Source of the DNA: Lepiota brunneoincarnata
Taxonomy: Eukaryota; Basidiomycota; Agaricomycetes; Agaricales; Agaricaceae
DNA length: 64,000 nucleotides
Assembly: GCA_023014365.1 (NCBI GenBank)
Contig: JAEBUN010000034.1
Coordinates: 310,001-374,000 of the forward strand
Direction of reading: 5' to 3'
Position 1 is the stretch's first letter, and each line of letters starts with the position of its first letter. A program made the position numbers and the translations under genes. Positions 38,841 to 50,198 of the stretch are shown one piece after another. The notes under the pieces are model-generated. The model ran no database searches. It saw only the letters and a list, made by a program, of their open reading frames with translations, and had not been told where the DNA came from.

Positions 38841-40098
38841 ATTCACTCAGTGGGTTCACTGAAAGGATTTCACAGCACAATTGGGGTGCTTCTTCCGGCA
38901 ACTATGAAAATACTCCTGATCTTGCGACTGAGGACACTCTGGAACAAAAACCTCATTGGTATGGGATGCTTTTTCATCCATGATGGTATTCTGGGAGTCC
39001 TGAGATGAATGAACAATTGTAGTCTCCATTGTGCTCTATCTCTTGACATCTGGTAAAATTTCGGTTTAATTGTGGAGGAAGCGGCTAACCACAATTTGTT
39101 CTGAAGCAGAGATCCTGGTAAAGCAATGCCTGCCATTCGCTGTCTTCTGATCTAAGATTTTATGAACCGCCAGACTGGTATTGTCAATGAGGCGGTTGCG
39201 ATCTATGACAGCACAGTTTACACTATTGATCGCTTCCCGTTACATGGCTGTTTTGCCAATGATGCACCTGAAAGCCTCATCCATCTTGAGGAGTCTTTGC
39301 AAGTGGCAGTCATGTAGTTGCTCCTATATCCCCTCCATTGGTGTCTAATCTACAATCTAATAGTGTTGCTCGCTTTTCCTCAACGGGAATCGAGGTTATC
39401 CTGACTCTTATCAAGCTTGTTCAGACATATCGGGGGACACGTGCTGTTGGCAACACGATGCAAGAGAGGGTGGCCCACGTTAAAACATTTACTCCAGTCA
39501 TGTATGCGTTCTATCGTGATGGCACATTGTTTGTCATTCCGTGAGTCTTGTACTGCCTCAGAACCCCCTGATTCCGGTGATAACTGATGCCCCCACCCCA
39601 GCCTGGCGGGTGCGTATTTGATCACCAGCCTCTAACCACAAATCAAAACTGATCACGATGTCCGAGAAAGTCATGCTGGCTCTCCAGCAAATCTTTGGAG
39701 AGAAGTTCATGAATTCGATAGATCCGACCAGCATTGACTGGTCTGTGTGAGTCACGCCACACAATTTGATGTATTCCCGTAACAGTCATTCTTATTCTCA
39801 ACGAAATCAGGTGGCTTTCGGCGGTGTACTACCTTTCGGTGAGCTCATGGCCTTGAGTTTACGGAACATCAGAACAAATGAAACAATCTTCAAGGGGCTT
39901 CGGTTGACCCTCAACCTCAGAGAGGCTAACTGCAAGTTGACGGAGAGCATGACCTCTAGACCTATTCACTCGACGTTGCGCTTTGGACATCAAACGACGC
40001 ACGACAGCGATGGGTTTTCGATAGATGCCCCCAATGCACCTGAGGATTCAGAAGGTATCATTGAGCAGCGGAGACAGCCAAATAACGGTGATGCCTGA
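38841..40098 (+). pseudogene. type I DUF6533-like gene A, 3' half
   Basis: This continues the gene begun at 3,415. An exon ending at 39,540 encodes LVSNLQSNSVARFSSTGIEV, TLIKLVQTYRGTRAV and the block FTPVMYAFYRDGTLFVIP before a GTGAGT donor. A short exon around 39,660-39,750 encodes KVMLALQQIFGEKFMNSIDP...DWSV. The last exon (from about 39,808) encodes VAFGGVLPFGELMALSLRNI, LRLTLNLREANCKLTES and a polar tail ending EQRRQPNNGDA (stop 40,096-40,098). The P...FYRDGTLF and LNLRE motifs fit the C-terminal part of DUF6533 membrane proteins. The terminal frame is intact here but shifted in copy B. Confidence 0.6.
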
Positions 40099-42290
40099 AA
40101 GCTTGGTACTATTGATTTGGTGATGTGTAGAGGCGGACATCTTGCCAGGCACGTAGCCGGAGCTTGGTCCCAGGTTTTTCGGGTGGGCTGGTTTGTTGAC
40201 CATCTATTTTCCCTCCTGATTCAACGCGTTCTACTTCTCGGTTTGCTATTTAACACTTACTAGACCACGTAAGACAATCTTAGGGCATAAAATAACTAAA
40301 ACGAAAAGTAGCGAGTTCCCTCCTGTATTTCTTATGTAGTACGTTCTTCTCCTTCTCCCTCTCCTTTATACCTATTCTTTATTGGCATTTGCAGGTGATG
40401 TGAGGCGCCACTGAACGGAGCTGGGAGGTATGTACAATGGATGATAATCCACGAATACTTGAACATTGGCAGTGGACGTGAGAAATAATTCAATTCGTAC
40501 TATTGTGCAACTGTGGAGAGATTTGTAGCGGATCCCGCATAACACTACTTCGACATTTGACACTCTTGCTTGCTCTTCACGGCTTTCTTCCGTTCAATAT
40601 ATGATCCCTATGATAATCGGACCAAGATAAAACACGGGCTCCATCGGCCGCAGCTTCCGGTCTATATGTTGAATCACTTATGGGCTACTCGGTGCTCCCT
40701 GTGACCGGAGCTGGTGCTTCTCGCGACGTTGCTTGGATTGGACAGTAACTGGTGTCTCTCTAGCACGGTTTTGCATCTTTCCAGTCCCAATACGCCTTGG
40801 GAAACTCCCGAGGCAGAGTGAAACAGGATAATATACGTGCTTGGGGATGGTGAATCGCAGTAGCCGTTTCAAGATTCACCCGCGAGCGAGAGAGCCTATG
40901 GATTCAACCACTGCGGATGCCCTCACGTCTCTGAGATCAAAACTCAACAATTACATCTGATATACGATCAAAGATGACTGGTAACCGGTCAGAGAATAAT
41001 GTGACCAGCGTTTCCTAGCCCTCTTTCCGTGTGCCTCGTGGACACACCCCATAAGTACAGAGGGTGGTGAACAGCGCAAAGGGTTTGGGTTTGGTTAGAC
41101 TATGATGTGACCTCAGTCGCTAGACAACTCACCCAAGAATGTGTCAAGCTTCCCCGAGTACCCCAGGACTTTGGCGCTGCTGTTCATGATCCATAGGGCG
41201 AATCATGGAGTGGCTCGCCACGGCGCGGCCTTGTTTCAATTCGGGGCGAGGAGTTGCTTCTACAGCCCGGGTAAGCCATCTCTGCCTGTTCCCAACATTT
41301 TCCCATGATGCATTAGATGCACATCATGGCTTTGACCCGCTGTCCTCTGTGACCAATTATGCCGGATACATACTTGTCAGTCATCTGTCTCGTATCATGT
41401 ATCATCACTGATTTGCCGGAATATGCTAGCCCCGCCATTCCGGGACGCGCAACACCATCGTTGCCGCCTCATCAAGGCGATTCACGCTTGGAGACTGCCG
41501 CTCCTGCCCCTGAGTCTGCGAATAGACATGGTGTACAGGAATGGCGTCGCGTCTCCAAAGAATCGGCTTTCGCCCGAAAAATACCCGCGCCTCCCATCGA
41601 TACCAAGGAAAATAGCTGCTACGTTTATATGCCTCTCCCTGTGTGCGTTGATTTTACAATGGTATAATACAACTGATTACTCACAGTACCCCAATTCATC
41701 TTCCGCAACTTGCTCTAGGGTGATGAACATGAGCTCACAAGAGGAGGAAGGACAACGACGCTGCTGTTTTACAACCATCAGTCTGTAGCTCTGACCGGTT
41801 CCGGTGTTCAGATGATGTCGCGAGGTAACCCACCCGTCTCATGCCGCGAAATATATTGTCTGCCGGGTGTCTCGTAGTGGAGCAAGAAGTTCAGAAGAAA
41901 AAACTTTTGTATCTTTACTGCGCGTGAGCCGGAGCTGCTATCTCATGTTTCAGTGACGTCTCCCGTGGTTTCCTGCCGCCTACTTCCTGAGGAGCCGACT
42001 CAAAACGAAATTTTGCAGAGGATGGCTGTAGGAGGTAGCTCATAATGAACTGAGAAAGAAGCGCAACCCTCGCAGAATCAAGTTTGCGGCGTCTAATGCT
42101 TAATGACAGATCCCATCAAGTCAAATTTGACACTTCAACACAGTACGTTGCTAGTGATGAATAGTGAACCATCCCATTGATCAGAGGTTGCTAGTTGCAA
42201 CCTGCGCAGAGCTAAACCATTGATTATCATCCGCCTTCCAGGAATTAATCCCATCATCAAGAGCCAGCATGCCAGTATTTCAGTAGAAAT
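40099..42290 (+). repeat. 3' flank of gene A and module P, copy 2
   Basis: 40,099-40,700 parallels 52,160-52,720 (GGACATCTTGCCAGGCACGTAGCC, TTCTTTATTGGCATT, ACTTCGACATTTGACACTC landmarks). 40,960-42,290 is module P, as at 290-1,780 and 52,700-53,830. No gene is supported. The longest frames differ between copies. Confidence 0.55.
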
Positions 42291-44246
42291 GTGGACTCCT
42301 GGCTGCATCGTTTCCTCGTTACTCGCTACTTAGACATGATTGAGCCTGAGCTCATTCTCGCTGATGCGCGCCGGTGCCGCCTAAATGGATATGTTCATTG
42401 TACGTCCCCGAACCTCCAGAACAACTTTCATTCAAAGCCAAACCCATTCAAATTGACTAGTTGCTGCGCTAACCCTGGTCATTTATGACTCACTTTGTCT
42501 AATACCCCAAGAGGTCAGCGAAGCATTCCACCTTCTTCAGGTCCCTTGGAGCTGACGACGTGGGTGACAGGTAAAACACTTGTACCAGTGCGTGATGTTC
42601 CTCTCTTGCGGACTGCCTTATTTCATGCGTAATTCCCGGCTTCTAGCGACAAACAGGGAAAAACACGTCTTATTTATCTTTTCATCCGAATATGTTCCAT
42701 TTTTCAATTGATGTGCGTAATATGTTTTCCCAATTGCCATATAAACGCACCGATATGATCACCAGCTGTGCTACTTTCAGTGAGGGCCTTCACTCGTGAC
42801 CGTCTATAAAACAAGTCTTAAACGCCAGGAATTATTCAGCAAGTCAGGCAACCGACTTACCTAGACTGGTACGACCTTTTGAATCCCCGTGAATCAGTCC
42901 TCATCTCACCATTTTCAGTGGTATGTGATCGTACATTGAAATATGTAGAATGCGTGTCAACAGTTTCTGTCTTGCCAAATAACAATAGGTGTGTTATTGG
43001 TAATGGCTGGATGACCGCCTTGTGAGTTCTCTCATTTCGAATGTTTCTCCTTTGAAGGCTCACTGATAATGGAATACAGGATGGTGGCCATTTTGACCAC
43101 TACCCTCAACCTGTTACTTGTCATGAGACTCAGCGCACTCTGGCAGCATAATCGTCTTGGTAAGTTGAGTTGAATAGGTCTTTCATAAGAGTGGCAATTG
43201 AACACACAATCAACTAGTCACGGTTGTTTTGTATGCAGCCATGAGTTGTGAGTAATTGTTCTAATTCATTCAAACGTAGAACGCTGAACGGAAGTTAAAG
43301 GTGAAGTCCTCGTGAGCCTTCCTGTTGCTTAGGCTATTGCGCATTGAATCATAATTGGTGGCCAAAGACCAGCTTCGCCATACAGGTCCTCAGTAGCTAT
43401 AATCTCACCCTCAGGGCAGTTGATAAATTTCCACTTCACGGTTGCGCCGTGACTTCTCTGTTACATGCTGTAATACCGCTCCGATTGGCAGTGCTGTGAG
43501 TGCTTACTCTCCAATACCGACCGCCTGCCCGTCATCCTGACATGTTGGGTTTAGTATCATTTGGTGTTGTGTGACTGCCCTGCAGGTGACCCTCACGGTT
43601 ATCAAATTCGTCGAGTGGTTGCAGCACACCAGTACAAAAGACCAATCCATTTACAGCCGCATTCGCTACCTCAGGAAAACACACGCAGTCGTCTATGTAT
43701 TTTATCGAGACGGTAACTTGTTCATATTTCCGTAAGGTCTTCGCTCCCCAATGACTCGCCATGACTTACAAAATAAAATGCATCAGGGTCCTAGGTAAGC
43801 TTTGGTGTATGGCATGTAAAACAGCAGGCTAACTCGCGACCGGAACAAGTGTTTGGTATCCTTCAATACATCTCGATGACCATGGTGTCGGACCTGAGCT
43901 CGACCAGTGCACTAGCCCTTGACTGGACAGTGTAAGTACTATATCGAGAAGCGTTTAGGGTTTACGAGTTTATTGATGCTTTTCTGAATAGCTGGACTAC
44001 GGTCGTGTATCATCTCTGCGTGAGTCTCAGTACTATAATGTTCCTCCAGACGACGACCCCTCACTGTTACCCTAGGGATCACGACTCATCCTGAACATCC
44101 GCGAAGCCGACTGCAGGCTGACACAGCCCATGTTCTCGCAAGAGCTAACGACAATACAGTTTTGCGGAGCACCGGGCCAGGAACAGGTGGAAGAGTCCTT
44201 TGATATCGTGATAGATGTAGGTCACCAGCCGCGGGAAGCTGCATAA
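42291..44246 (+). pseudogene. type II DUF6533-like membrane-protein gene, copy E
   Basis: The first recognised coding block (DSWLHRFLVTRYLDMIEPEL...LNGYVH) ends at a GTACGT donor (42,400). After a 61-bp intron, exon 2 gives AALTLVIYDSLCLIPQEV, a good match to the DUF6533 core. Later blocks are LDWYDLLNPRESVLISPFSV (about 42,858), the transmembrane/arginine block TTTLNLLLVMRLSALWQHNR (about 43,090), VTLTVIKFVEWLQHT...VVYVFYRDGNLFIFP (43,585-43,734), SMTMVSDLSSTSALALDWTV, and the last exon SRLILNIREADCRLTQ...VIDVGHQPREAA (stop 44,244-44,246). The initiator is not determined: the ATG at the block start is out of frame. A TGA follows QVPWS unless another splice is used. It may be a complex gene or a pseudogene. 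Confidence 0.58.
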
Positions 44247-45439
44247 AGATAAATAGCAGAAAAAAATAAAATATACAGGTGTAGATGGACGTAACGGGTC
44301 AACGCCAACTTTTGAGCTGAACACCCAATTTCAAAAGACTATTTCACGTGTTCCTATGTATGTACTTGTACATCCAGCTTTTCTGGTGGGTATCACCAAT
44401 AAAGGGGCATGGATCGATAAGAATTACAATAATCATCACCCATCGAACACCGGAGTTGGGAAAGCAGAAAGATGGGCGTCGAATGGAGAGGGATGACAAA
44501 CCAGTTGAGCCCTGATTGTCGGAAACTTCTGTATCTATGCATTTTGTCGGATCGACCCCTGCGTGTAAGTTGGAGGGACAAGCTGAAGTCGTGAAGATCG
44601 GATTGTCCTCGTAAGACCTCTACAAACCCTGTGGACGTAGTTGCAATTTAATGGTCAGCACACTGCCCTTGATGAATCTGACCACCAACATCATGCAGAG
44701 GGTATAGACGAATAAATGATCCACTACCTTTGCGTTTCCAAAGTAGCACCCTGTTCTTTCCTTACCCTAGGATGTATGGTTGATCTCGTTCTGCTCCTGC
44801 AGGCTTTACAAGTGGAGCAGCGTGGAAGAGAACTTGAGAGCAGCGATGCTTGACATTTTGACGGGAGCCGAAGGGAATCTATAAAACATGTATTAGTGCC
44901 CGGTTGGATAGCGTGGAGAACGCAAATACATTCTGCAGGAATTTATCCACTCCAAGTTCATGTTGACAGAAAGTATGTATCGCCGGCAAAAATAGGAATC
45001 AGCTTACATCTGAACGTGGCTAAGTTAACAAGCATTCCAGCACCCAGAAGGACCGTCCGGCAAAGGGTAAAAAATATCTCAAGCATCCGAGCATATAGCC
45101 GAGAGTCATCAATATCGTGTGGAATCCAGGTCAGTCCTATGTCAAGATGATTCGTTGATGATTGTTTGTGAAGCTGTCTGTAACCACTCGACTTTACCCG
45201 AAGCCAAGAGACACCGAGAGGTGTGTCAAGGATGACGGGACAAGACTGAGAAGACGAAGAGCAGGATTGGGCAAACAGTAAGATTAATGTAGATCTTAGG
45301 CATGTAGTCACAAGGCTCAGGGCGACAGGTAGCTACGAGGAGTCGAAATACACGTCCCGTTCCTGCTCCTTTGCCCAAACGAAGTGTGGTCGTCCCGTAT
45401 ATCGTTTACGCGTCGACTTTCACGAAGCAGTCAACATGT
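44247..45439. other. intergenic, with duplicated 3' block
   Basis: 44,390-44,560 (GGTGGGTATCACCAATAAAG ... CACCGGAGTTGGGA) recurs at 56,262-56,340 and, more weakly, at 49,150 and 61,570. The minus strand at about 45,150-44,960 has a coding-like stretch (GLTWIPHDIDDSRLYARMLE) that I cannot assign. Confidence 0.4.
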
Positions 45440-45919
45440 TAGCGAAAATCCAAACTCACCAGAAATGCTGTTGGCATGTACGTTATGCAACCTCTCGCAG
45501 AAATCCCTCTGCGATGTCACAGGTACAAAGGGCCCCAGACCTTTTCGGATCTCCCAACAACTCCATGAGGGACACGTGGTGAAAGCGAATTTGTGGCGTC
45601 AGGATGTCATCCAACTTCACGACAGAGTAAAGGGAACGACAAGAATTTCGGAACTGTGCCCTGGAGAGATCTAGTACATTGGCATTGTGGACAGCGAGAA
45701 TTCCTCCCGGAACTGCTGTGGCTAGCAGGATTTTCTGAATGATCGGCGGTGCTCTCTGCGGTATTCAGATAACGAATGAAGTTTACTCTCCTTAACCGAG
45801 CACTCAGCGGGTGCAAGAACTACACGGAGCTGGTCATCAGGACCAGCCGAATCCTCGCCCTTGATAAACCAAATCACTGACTGTGTGCAGAAGAACAATC
45901 CAGCCATGCTGAAACACAT
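45440..45919 (-). pseudogene. NACHT-type NTPase remnant (region after the NTPase domain)
   Basis: Two minus-strand blocks in different frames. 45,919-45,770 reads SMAGLFFCTQSVIWFIKGED...PDDQLRVVLA, like the AGLFIWA...FI...P...RL...L segment of basidiomycete NACHT proteins. About 45,740-45,450 reads IIQKILLATAVPGGILAV...LDLS...SLYSVVKLD...IRFHHVSLMELLGDPKRSG, like their winged-helix region and IRFxHxSFxDFL motif, ending in TAA. The frame change between the blocks is an intron or a lesion. The P-loop half is not found next to it. Such proteins are thought to be NLR-like sensors; here only a fragment is visible. Confidence 0.55.
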
Positions 45920-46990
45920 TATGAACCTTTTGGGCTCTCAAAATGCGTATGTTTCATAGTCTATTGAACGGGCTCGTTTCGGTAGGAGCGAGTCCCTTGG
46001 TGGGGCTCACAAAAACATATGGAATCCTTGTCGCCCGAAGGACTATTCCCCTGCCAAGTTCAGGGAATAGAGTGATATCATCTGTTCATTGATTTGATTT
46101 CTTGCTCACGAATGGTTCAGTATGGAGGGCTAGGGTGGGAGAAGCGTGAATTGCATCAATATTACTTCAATACACACCCTTGATAGCGATGCCATGTTGG
46201 TGAGAGAAGCGTCAAACTCGCGCATCCTTGTGCTGGTCCAGATAAAAATTTTTCAAATTTCAAATTAGTCATGAACGAGGAAGATTGATGGAGCTTGATC
46301 GGGCCATCTAGAACCGTGAGGCCTTTGACTACACCGATACTGAGTCCAGTGGGGGACGGAAAGGAAGGGAGGAATATTTCCAAAAAGGGCCCAATCATCG
46401 CATGTGCGAGCGCCGGAAAGGATGCCAGTTATCGGGTAGCATATGTCTCAATCAAGCAAGCAAAGATGGAGTGCACACGGGGATTGCAAGCTACAGTGAT
46501 GTGATGTGTATCCTCTTTCCCAAGAGTCAGCACCTGGCGAGGCAGTTGAAGCTCAGGTGCTTCACTGATCAGATAGGATCTCCTGAACCTCGAAAAATGT
46601 CCCACACATACTTAGCGAAAGCCAGAGTGCTCATGAGGGGACTTCTAAAACTACATCACAGGGCGTCGCGCAACTATCATAATATATGGAAGGTTCCAGG
46701 AAAGAATTCTGGACGGAATAAGCAGTTTGTACCTGCATTTGGGATCCGGATTGGGCCGTTACAAGCTATTCCACTCCACAGAGGAATACATCGAGGTGGA
46801 GAAGGAGGCTTGACAAAGAGTGAGGCTGGGCTGGTTCTGGCCTCGCGAAATTGTTTATTATTCCCTTAAAATATCCTAGTGTTTCGAAAACAAGACAGCT
46901 TGAAACCTACTCTCCACTCATGTATATAATCCTTAAAAAACCCGAAAAATAACGAACTGATGACATGGTGAATATGCCCATTTTGGACAG
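45920..46990 (-). other. fragment of an inverted type I 5' flank
   Basis: 46,110-46,500 matches the upstream region of the inverted type I gene (59,850-60,320): the GTATGGAGGGCYAGGGTG, GATAGCGATGCCATGTTGGTG and AAATTAGTCATRAACGAGGAAG landmarks. No type I coding exon follows, so it is a truncated duplicate. 45,940-46,080 also matches 56,930-57,100. Nothing else is recognised to 46,990. Confidence 0.45.
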
Positions 46991-47960
46991 AGGCGGGTGT
47001 GAGAGGTGGTAGCCAAGATGTGTCTCCCTCTTGGATGTTTACGATCGCAAACAATTACCACCCTGACGCTGAGTACCTCGAAGTGGAATTTAGGTTGATT
47101 CAAGCCTTGGTATACACATGGTTGAAATGACTCGCCTCTCATCTTGGTCTCGTACATCTTCTCCCCAAAATCTTCATTCAGCTTAGTCAAATCATCACCT
47201 AACACTGCGACTGTCGTCCCAGAAAGTCTCCTTATGCCCACCTCGGTTGGGGTTACAGACATCTGGATCTGGTAGAGATTTATTCCCAGTGGTAATAAGC
47301 CTGTATCCTTTGCTTCGGCTTGCCTAACAGGGCAGTTACGGTGCAGATATAGCATCTGCGCCAGGTTCAACAAGCTCCGTTTCGACTTCCGAGAGTATCC
47401 TCCCCAATATGAGCAAGATATTGGTGAGGCTATATTGCGTCCAGAGTATTTGAGATAGTGTTGAAGGCACCAAGGTGAAAAGAGCAGTTCTCTTCCGAGT
47501 GCCATTTGACCGCAGATCCAGTCGGGATCGAAACATGCCCGCCCGGATTTCCAGAACTAGGTGCAAAGTATTCCGAGTACCGTCCTAAATGCGCGGTCTT
47601 GTGGATTATGCGTTTGACATTGAGCACGTTCCAGACTTGGCCGACTGCGTCGTGTTGTCTTGGATCGGATGTTCAAGAGAAAGTAGTGGAGTGAATATGG
47701 GCGGCCTTGGACAACGCGTGAAAGCCAGGTCAGCAGGCTCAACCCCATATCCTTGCCATTGATATACGGAAATCTTTGGGGCTTTGCGACAGCTGCGTGG
47801 CTCTTTGGATTTTCAAACCGTGTTCATCCATCCCAATGAGATAGTGCATAGGTTTCGTTCGTTGTACTACGCGGTTGTAGCAAGCGAATATATCATCGTA
47901 ACGGGAATGCGGATGGCCTATGTCGAATACGAGCATCAATTTTAGCCAAGCCAAATGGTA
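46991..47960 (-). other. coding-like minus-strand blocks, unrecognised
   Basis: Several protein-like stretches run on the minus strand: YDDIFACYNRVVQRTKPMHY (about 47,900), RIIHKTAHLGRYSEYFAPSS...NCSFHLGAFNTISNTL (about 47,610-47,440) and SVTPTEVGIRRLSGTTVAVL...LNEDFGEKMYETKMRGESF...NQPKFHFEVLSV (about 47,270-47,070). They change frame between blocks, as expected for a multi-exon or decayed gene. I do not recognise the family and assign no function. Confidence 0.3.
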
Positions 47961-47984
47961 AAATTCTTGCTGACCAGCGTTGGA

Positions 47985-48225
47985 TGGGGGGACTTATGCG
48001 GGTTTCGCCCTTGCGAAGGGGCTCATCAGAGGGCTTAGGCATCCCTCCCACTTGGACCCCTCACGGAATGGTGTTTGATGAGAGGCCGGCCCACTGAGTA
48101 GTCTTTTACACCACGGCTTTTTTGTCTGTCTGTCTGTGTATGATTCCTTAGCCATGTAAATCCCTACTTAAGCATCAGGCCCGCCGTCTCTGAAGATAGG
48201 GCAGCAAGCTGCGAATGTGCGAGGT
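47985..48225 (+). repeat. dispersed ~270-bp repeat, copy 2
   Basis: Second copy of the repeat at 2,595-2,870, with the same GGGGGGACTTATGCGGG start and CTGAAGATAGGGCAGC-like end. Confidence 0.55.
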
Positions 48226-49300
48226 CTTGGAATTGAACCGGGAAGATGATTTATCGATATGTTACAGTCGAGTTGACACTTGGAGTGACCTCTGTTCCGC
48301 ATTTGGATGGCCATCAGCGTACATTCACTACATACTACACACTTCGATGCACTCATATTCGAGTTTCTTGATCCTGTTACAGGCTCCCTGCCAAAGTTGG
48401 ACCATCATGCAAATGAGGGCTATGACAAAAGTATATATACCCCCGCTGATGAACAGTCTATTTGCATAAGAGGCGGTTCCGTAACTAATACCTCCGTCGG
48501 CAGCAATAGCCTGCATGTTCCTTCATCAACTTCTCTTGTCTCATCTCCAACAACCCCCTCAAACTGTTCTCGTTGGACATTTGGAAGCGTCAGACGCGTC
48601 AGGGCAGTCGTGAAAAGAGTAGCCGAGAAGTTTGAGAAAACAACTAACCTCATCCGTGCTGAAGCTAAGCTTACTAATCGCAGTCGTATGTAGATGAGGT
48701 CTCTTCTTGACCGAAATCCCGGCAGAGATGTAGAAAATTTTGTGGATGATATTGAAAAGCATGGGGAGACGGGTCTGAAAAGACCAATGACATGAGCGAG
48801 AGGGAAAGGAAAGGGCTGAGAAGCGTCGAGCTCAAAATACAATGGGATATGTGGGCGGCTCTGCTTCTGAGTAACTCCATGTGAGCTTAGATCGAGTGTC
48901 GTATCAGTAAAGACTTGTATGTACGTATGACTATATTTGAACGTGAGATATCTTTTGATTGTATGCTGAAATATCAGATGAGGGTATCACTACTGCGAAT
49001 ACAATTATTATCCAATTACTGCCTGGCCTTGAGCAATTGCATATTCATGATATCCATGGCTGTAATATCCTTGTCTGATATTTTAGCATATAATCAACAG
49101 ATATTACATGTACAGAAATAGTCGTACGCCAGCAGTGCGGGTGAATTGGCCTTAGTGGGAAGATGAGCATCGAATGGGGAGACAGACTGGTTGAGCGCTG
49201 AGCGCCGACTGCTGGGAGCTCCCACACCCATGCATCTCGTCAAGTCAGCCTTTTGCGCGTATGTTGTGCCTGAGACGATGTACCTCCGGTCCTAGTAAGC
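48226..49300. other. duplicated intergenic segment
   Basis: 48,350-48,620 matches 60,450-60,730 (ATTCGAGTTTCTTGATCCTG, CTCCCTGCCAAAGTTGGACC, TCAACTTCTCTTGTC). The minus strand has a possible membrane-segment peptide (GGIYTFVIALICMMVQLWQG) not preserved in the other copy. 48,900-49,140 is AT-rich with no feature seen. Confidence 0.4.
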
Positions 49301-49309
49301 TGCACTCGG

Positions 49310-49480
49310 TCTGGAGGAGAAGAATGCAGCATTGAGCCTGTCCTCTGTGCAAGATTGGGATGCTGCTGATTTTCCAATGCCAGCAGGGCCATGGCGTGAT
49401 CTTGTTAGTATAATCGTAGCCGGCACAGCGTCCCTAAGCAGGGCAGCAAGTGGACGGAGCTTCTCAATATGTGTTCTTCC
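49310..49480 (-). pseudogene. NACHT P-loop fragment
   Basis: The minus strand encodes GPAGIGKSAASQSCTEDRLN and then AAFFSSR: the Walker A motif (GxxGxGKS) and following helix of a NACHT NTPase. It is paralogous to 61,720-62,128, from which the residues just before the P-loop (MMWVY) are deleted. Sequence homologous to the same flank surrounds it. It is too short to function. Confidence 0.6.
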
Positions 49481-50198
49481 AACTACCTCATCCTCGCAGC
49501 GATACTGACAACACCAGCTCCTCACTCTCATACTTTATTCCTACCACTAAACTTGTTGTCATACGTATCAAGTGATTATTTACATCAGTCCGGAGTCCCC
49601 ATGTCATCGTAGCATTTAGTCAGCGTAGCTAAGGTAGGAAAGCTCATCAAACCCTCGAAGTGAATTGCCTACCCCACCCAGTGGCTCCTGGCTTCGCGGT
49701 CCGGCCTGCCAACTCAGCCCTCCAGCCCAACCTTCCACAAGTCTCGTTTCCTCCCTTAGTCAGGCGCTGACTGAAGTTGGGCACTCATCCTTGGTTGATT
49801 TTATGAATCACGTGTATAACCAACATAATTTTCAAGATCCATACACGCAACTGTCTCTTTTTGGAAATTCCTTCCCTTCCCTTTCTGTCTTCCTGCGAGC
49901 CCTCGCCACCCGCGCTCGATGAGGCTTCCTCTTCCTCATCCCCATCCTACCCGGTGTCAATCTTCTTCATTTATGACTGATATTGAAATTGTACTATCTT
50001 ATATCATCTGGACTCACAGCACAGGATCGGGGGTCTGATATGTGCGAGTTGGTGCTTCTCTCATCAGCCTGAGCGCATCAACAAATCAGATCAGTGATGA
50101 ACAGACGTGTGGCTTTATGGAGGCACCTTCGTATAAATCATGAACGATTTCGGTTCTATAAGACAAGCACTACCTCAGGTTAGTCCAAAAATCAAGAG
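49481..50198 (+). other. 5' flank of type I gene B
   Basis: It shares GGATCGGGGGTCTGATATGT and GATGAACAGACGTGTGGC with the flank of gene A (3,150 and 3,320). It is presumed promoter and leader. No distinct element is seen. Confidence 0.4.
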
